This document shows, piece after piece, positions 32,334 through 35,494 of a stretch of DNA of 35,494 nt. Made by a program: the position numbers and the translations under genes. Numbering within the stretch: position 1 is the stretch's first letter; the number at the start of each line of letters is the position of its first letter. The notes under the pieces are model-generated. The model saw only the letters and a program-made list of their open reading frames with translations, searched no databases and was not told where the DNA came from. The DNA comes from Methanoculleus sp. UBA430 (GTDB lineage Archaea > Halobacteriota > Methanomicrobia > Methanomicrobiales > Methanoculleaceae), in the NCBI RefSeq assembly GCF_002506585.1, contig NZ_DAXW01000007.1:40051-75544 (forward strand). Direction: 5' to 3'.

Positions 32334-33140
32334 ATGGAAACCGTTACACTCACCATAAAGAACCAGCCCGGGCTGTACCTCGAGGCTGACACCATCACTC
32401 CCGATGCGTTCGCCGGGAAGAAGGCGGAAGAGATCGTCGACCTCCCTGTTTACGTAGGGCGAGAGCAGCACCGGCTCGGAGACTTCTTCGACGTCTCCGG
32501 CAAAGCCGGAGCGACCCCGGCCGAGACGAAGATCGTCGTCGGCGGCGACCTCTCCCGGGTTAAAAGGATCGGCCAGCAGATGACCGGCGGCGAGATCGTC
32601 GTCAACAGCAACACCGACATGTACGTCGGCGCCTGGATGCAGGGCGGCAAGATCACCGTGAACGGGAACGTTGACGCCTTTGCCGGCACCGGGATGAAAG
32701 GCGGTGAGATCACCGTCACCGGCAATGCCGGGAATTATCTCGGCGCCGCATACCGTGGCGACTGGCGTGGGATGGCCGGCGGGAAGATCTCTGTCGCAGG
32801 CAATGCCGGAAGCGATCTCGGCACCTTCATGAACGGCGGCGAGATCGTCGTCGGCGGCGATGTCGACGTTCACGTCGCCACCCATGCCGAAGGTGGGAAG
32901 ATCGTCATCAAGGGCAATGCGAAGAGCCGTCTTGGAGGCCAGATGGTGGAGGGCGAGATCTACGTCTTTGGAAACATCGACGTTATGATGCCCGGATTTG
33001 CATACCGTGAGGATGTCGATATTGAGGTGAACGGCACCAAAGGTCGGTTTGCTCTCTATGAGGGTGACCTTGGTGAACGCCACCGAAAGAGGAAAGGCCA
33101 GAAGATCTACGGCAAATTGTACCAGTTGGTCAAGGCCTGA
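32334..33140 (+). CDS. fwdC: Formylmethanofuran dehydrogenase subunit C
   Basis: FwdC (268 residues) is a structural subunit with a right-handed beta-helix like the C-terminal domain of glutamate synthase. About seven repeats of the form MxGGEIxVxGNAGxxxGxxM run from roughly 80 to 225. It holds the complex together. A strong GGGGAGAG ribosome binding site precedes the ATG. It is the last gene of the fwd-hdr operon. A T-rich CCTATTTTTCT follows 6 bp after the stop. Confidence 0.96.
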   Translation: METVTLTIKNQPGLYLEADTITPDAFAGKKAEEIVDLPVYVGREQHRLGDFFDVSGKAGATPAETKIVVGGDLSRVKRIGQQMTGGEIVVNSNTDMYVGAWMQGGKITVNGNVDAFAGTGMKGGEITVTGNAGNYLGAAYRGDWRGMAGGKISVAGNAGSDLGTFMNGGEIVVGGDVDVHVATHAEGGKIVIKGNAKSRLGGQMVEGEIYVFGNIDVMMPGFAYREDVDIEVNGTKGRFALYEGDLGERHRKRKGQKIYGKLYQLVKA

Positions 33141-33144
33141 ACCC

Positions 33145-33156
33145 CCTATTTTTCTA
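33145..33156 (+). terminator. T-rich terminator after fwdC
   Basis: CCCTATTTTTCT lies just past the fwdC stop and fits the T-run termination of archaea. No stem of note precedes it. Confidence 0.45.
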
Positions 33157-33284
33157 CCGCGCATACGAAGGGATGTAAATCTATAGAGATAGCGCACGCC
33201 GGGCGCTAAAAAAGTAGCACAAAGTCTTACACTTTTAAGTGATCCATACCACCTCCTGAGGGGGTATAATAAATTCACTATCCC

Positions 33285-33324
33285 GTGCAATCGACCTTTA
33301 TCTAGCAGATATCTGGTATTGCAC
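33285..33324 (+). promoter_or_regulatory. 40 nt nested hairpin in the mcr leader
   Basis: Three stems nest exactly: GTGCAAT (33285-33291) with ATTGCAC (33318-33324), ACC (33294-33296) with GGT (33315-33317), and TATCT (33299-33303) with AGATA (33307-33311), around an AGC loop. Fifteen base pairs with two small internal loops are too many to be likely by chance. It may be an mRNA structure or an operator, depending on where transcription starts. Confidence 0.55.
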
Positions 33325-33503
33325 TCCGGATATATATCTGATCGTAGACATAAATAGCAATGCTTATATCATCAGAGAAGGTTACTATCTCTTGTCCCAC
33401 GAGGACGTGCAGTAGTTACCATCAGATACAACCAGCGATACTTTTAGTGTTCACTTCACAGTTACGGACTGTATGCACATAAAGAGGGTAATGGAGAAAG
33501 ATT

Positions 33504-34808
33504 ATGGCGAAATACAAGGAAACTATTGACCTGTATGATGATGCAGGCAAGCAGTTGAAGAGTGGTGTGCCGCTTGAGAAGATCAGCCCGCTGGTCAACC
33601 CGGCGACCAGGAAACTCATCGACCTGACCAAGAGGACGGTCGCAGTCAACCTGGGCGGCATCCAGGAATCCCTGAAGACCGGAAAGGTCGCAAAGGGGAA
33701 CGTCATGGGCCGCGAGATGAATCTCGACATCGTCGGCAACAAGGATGCCGTCATCGCCAAGATCAAGGAGATGGTCCAGGTCGAGGAGGGTGACAACACC
33801 AACATCCGCGAGTTCGGCGGCGGTAAACTCATCCTCGTCGAGGTGCCCAGCGTCCGCCTGGAGGCCGCATCCACCTACGATGCCGCGATCACCTCGGTCG
33901 CAGCCGCAACCACCTACTCGCTCGTCGAGCAGTTCAACATCGGAGCGTTCGACGCAGCGATGGTCAAGACGGCAGTCTGGGGTTCTTACCCGCACACGAT
34001 GGATCTTTCCGGCGCTAACGTCACGTCGATCCTGTCGATCCCCCAGAACAACGAAGGTCTCGGCTACGCGCTCCGGAACATCCCGGTCAACCACAGTGTC
34101 ATGATGACCAACCGGAACGCTATGCAGGGCGCCGCACTCTCGTCCACCTTCGAGCAGGCAGGAATGTTTGAGATGGGTAACGCCATCGGACCGTTCGAGC
34201 GCGCCCAGCTGCTCGCGTACGCCTACCAGGGCCTGAACGCGAACAACATGGTCTACGACCTCGTCAAGGCGAACGGTGCGACCGGAACCATCGGCACGGT
34301 CGTCCAGAGCCTGGTCGAGCGCGCCATCGAGGACAAGGTCATCACCCCGGGCAAGAAGGGCGGGTACTTCCAGTTCTACGACACCAAGGACCCCATGCTC
34401 TGGAACGCCTACGCCTCTGCAGGAACCATGGCAGCCACCATGGTCAACTGCGGTGCCGGACGGTTCGCCCAGGCAGTCTCCTCGACGCTCCTGTACTTCA
34501 ACGACCTGCTTGAGCACGAGACCGGCCTCCCCGGCTGCGACTACGGCCGTGTCATGGGTACTGCCGTCGGGTTCTCGTTCTTCAGCCACTCGATCTACGG
34601 CGGTGGCGGCCCCGGTATCTTCAACGGCAACCACGTCGTGACCAGGCACGCCGCAGGCGTGGCTATCCCGTGTGTGGTCGCTGCAGCGGCGCTCGACGCC
34701 GGAACCCAGATGTTCTCGCCCGAGAGCACCTCGAAGATCTATGCCGACACCTACGGCAAGGTCGACGTCTTCAACAAGCCGATCCAGCAGATCGCACAGG
34801 GTGTGTAA
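33504..34808 (+). CDS. mcrB: Methyl-coenzyme M reductase beta subunit
   Basis: McrB is part of the alpha2-beta2-gamma2 nickel-F430 enzyme that releases methane from methyl-coenzyme M and coenzyme B. The 434-residue protein is the normal length. It has the typical start MAKYKETIDLYDDAGKQL and the highly conserved SFFSHSIYGGGGPGIFNGNH (358-377), where Tyr365 and the preceding phenylalanines line the active-site channel. It is the first gene of an mcrBDC... operon, with the G and A subunits expected beyond the window. GGAG lies seven bases before the ATG. Confidence 0.98.
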   Translation: MAKYKETIDLYDDAGKQLKSGVPLEKISPLVNPATRKLIDLTKRTVAVNLGGIQESLKTGKVAKGNVMGREMNLDIVGNKDAVIAKIKEMVQVEEGDNTNIREFGGGKLILVEVPSVRLEAASTYDAAITSVAAATTYSLVEQFNIGAFDAAMVKTAVWGSYPHTMDLSGANVTSILSIPQNNEGLGYALRNIPVNHSVMMTNRNAMQGAALSSTFEQAGMFEMGNAIGPFERAQLLAYAYQGLNANNMVYDLVKANGATGTIGTVVQSLVERAIEDKVITPGKKGGYFQFYDTKDPMLWNAYASAGTMAATMVNCGAGRFAQAVSSTLLYFNDLLEHETGLPGCDYGRVMGTAVGFSFFSHSIYGGGGPGIFNGNHVVTRHAAGVAIPCVVAAAALDAGTQMFSPESTSKIYADTYGKVDVFNKPIQQIAQGV

Positions 34809-34825
34809 ATAACATAAGGATGCTA

Positions 34826-35302
34826 ATGACTGACGCCATATACCCTCAGGTTCGAATCGTTTCTGCGCGATTCCTCAGACCCGATACGGTAGAAGAACTC
34901 CTGAACAGACTTGTTCAGGTCGGCGGGATTCGCCGGATGTCCATCAATGGACCAAACCTCCCCGCCACCGTTCCGTACGGCCCGGCACGGGGGAAACCCA
35001 ACCCCCATCCGGACCGTAAGGTTATCCGTGTCGGAGACCAGGACGTCCAGCTCCAGGTGCAGGTCGGAACAATCATCCTGGAACTCGAGGACGAGTCGTA
35101 CATTCCGGTTATCGGGGAAGCAGTTGACGAAGTCTTTGCCGATAAGGACTTCTCCTGTATCGTCCAGAAGGGACGATACATGAAGACCCAGCCGACAACG
35201 TCCGACTACGCGAAGTACGGACCTGACGCCGACAGAGATATTCTCGGACTTGTCGATCCAAGAAAGAAAGACGGTCCCATTATCATTCAGGGAACCAAGT
35301 AA
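34826..35302 (+). CDS. mcrD: Methyl-coenzyme M reductase operon protein D
   Basis: McrD (158 residues) is an accessory protein encoded in most mcr operons. It binds reductase and is thought to help assembly or F430 delivery, but is not part of the mature enzyme. It has the family text YPQVRIVSARFLRPDTVEELLN, INGPNLPATVPYGPARG and the end VDPRKKDGPIIIQGTK. The ATG at 34826 has TAAGGA five bases upstream. An in-frame ATG at 34820 overlaps that site. It lies 17 bp after mcrB. Confidence 0.95.
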   Translation: MTDAIYPQVRIVSARFLRPDTVEELLNRLVQVGGIRRMSINGPNLPATVPYGPARGKPNPHPDRKVIRVGDQDVQLQVQVGTIILELEDESYIPVIGEAVDEVFADKDFSCIVQKGRYMKTQPTTSDYAKYGPDADRDILGLVDPRKKDGPIIIQGTK

Positions 35303-35303
35303 G

Positions 35304-35494
35304 ATGCCTATCGGAAGAGTAACCCAGGTCGTCGACTGCCGCGAGAGCATGGGGATGGGAAAAGGAGGCGGTCTTGCCCAGCGCGGGACTATCTCTGAAG
35401 CCAGGTCCCCGGATGTGATCGTGATTGGAATGTCCCCCGGCCGCAGACACGTCACAAAACCGGTCTGCGACATCACCTCCGGCCTCCGGAGGGA
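35304..35494 (+). CDS. mcrC: Methyl-coenzyme M reductase operon protein C (5' part)
   Basis: The first 63 codons are present and the gene continues past the window. The translation, MPIGRVTQVVDCRESMGMGK and then GGGLAQRGTISEARSPDVI, is the McrC N-terminus. McrC is an ATP-dependent activation-complex component that helps reduce the nickel of F430. The ATG is one base after the mcrD stop. Confidence 0.93.
   Translation, partial: MPIGRVTQVVDCRESMGMGKGGGLAQRGTISEARSPDVIVIGMSPGRRHVTKPVCDITSGLRR

Larger units (their letters stand above)
33141..33503 (+). promoter_or_regulatory. mcr upstream region and leader
   Basis: This 363 bp AT-rich gap separates fwdC from mcrB and holds no gene. TATA-like boxes are GGTATAATAAA (33263-33272), GGATATATATC (33329-33338) and GCTTATATC (33362-33370). 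Other symmetric features are CACTT-TT-AAGTG at 33230-33241 and ATACC/GGTAT arms at 33246-33267. Two direct ATATCTG copies stand at 33309-33315 and 33334-33340. The mcrB ribosome binding site is GGAG at 33493-33496. If an early box is used the mRNA leader would be about 110-200 nt, long for an archaeon. Confidence 0.6.

Noticed and set aside
34849..34858. GGTTCGAATC, like a tRNA T-arm
   Set aside because: It lies inside mcrD coding sequence (Gln-Val-Arg-Ile), and no acceptor or anticodon stem can be built around it.

Overview
The window is a piece of a high-GC chromosome of a hydrogenotrophic methanogen. The products point to order Methanomicrobiales, most like Methanoculleus. It carries formylmethanofuran dehydrogenase, formyltransferase, heterodisulfide reductase and the start of a methyl-coenzyme M reductase operon, together with archaeal tRNA-splicing endonuclease, archaeal-length PheS/PheT and a PGF-CTERM surface protein. 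The genus is inferred from overall resemblance; no marker here proves it.

Left part (1-7.5 kb): hisF on the + strand overlaps tail-to-tail with a compact minus-strand translation operon endA-trpS-pheS-pheT. Next come two convergent genes for exported proteins. One is a repeat protein with a PGF-CTERM tail (6.3-7.5 kb). The other is a 1248-residue surface protein (7.6-11.3 kb) with a seven-repeat beta-propeller, eight PKD domains, a 15-glycine linker and a C-terminal membrane anchor.

Middle part (11.6-21.1 kb): ten minus-strand genes follow one another with overlaps or gaps under 30 bp and look like one transcript. In transcription order they are a TiaS-like GIDDTD protein, methanogenesis marker protein 11, a radical SAM enzyme with an extra CxxCxxC, an orphan IorA-like thiamine-diphosphate enzyme, aksA, aksD, aksE, a cysteine-rich unknown, aksF and nfo. 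The LeuA-like protein lacks the LeuA regulatory domain. The small aconitase subunit carries the YLRT specificity loop of homoaconitase at R26-T27. I therefore read the isopropylmalate-type genes as the 2-oxosuberate (coenzyme B) pathway rather than leucine synthesis. The other genes then become candidates for the unassigned later steps of coenzyme B synthesis: decarboxylation, sulfur entry and threonine-phosphate attachment. This is the most interesting part of the window.

Right part (21.8-35.5 kb): ftr faces left. A roughly 0.77 kb spacer with AT-rich promoter sequence separates it from a + strand operon fwdG-fwdF-hdrC-hdrB-hdrA-mvhD-fwdD-fwdB-fwdA-fwdC. This operon encodes the first CO2-fixing step of methanogenesis and the electron-bifurcating heterodisulfide reductase as one unit. 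After a 363 bp leader with a strong nested hairpin comes mcrB-mcrD-mcrC, cut off by the window end. Genes for the first step (fwd), the second step (ftr), the last step (mcr) and the likely synthesis of the coenzyme B used in the last step thus lie within about 24 kb.
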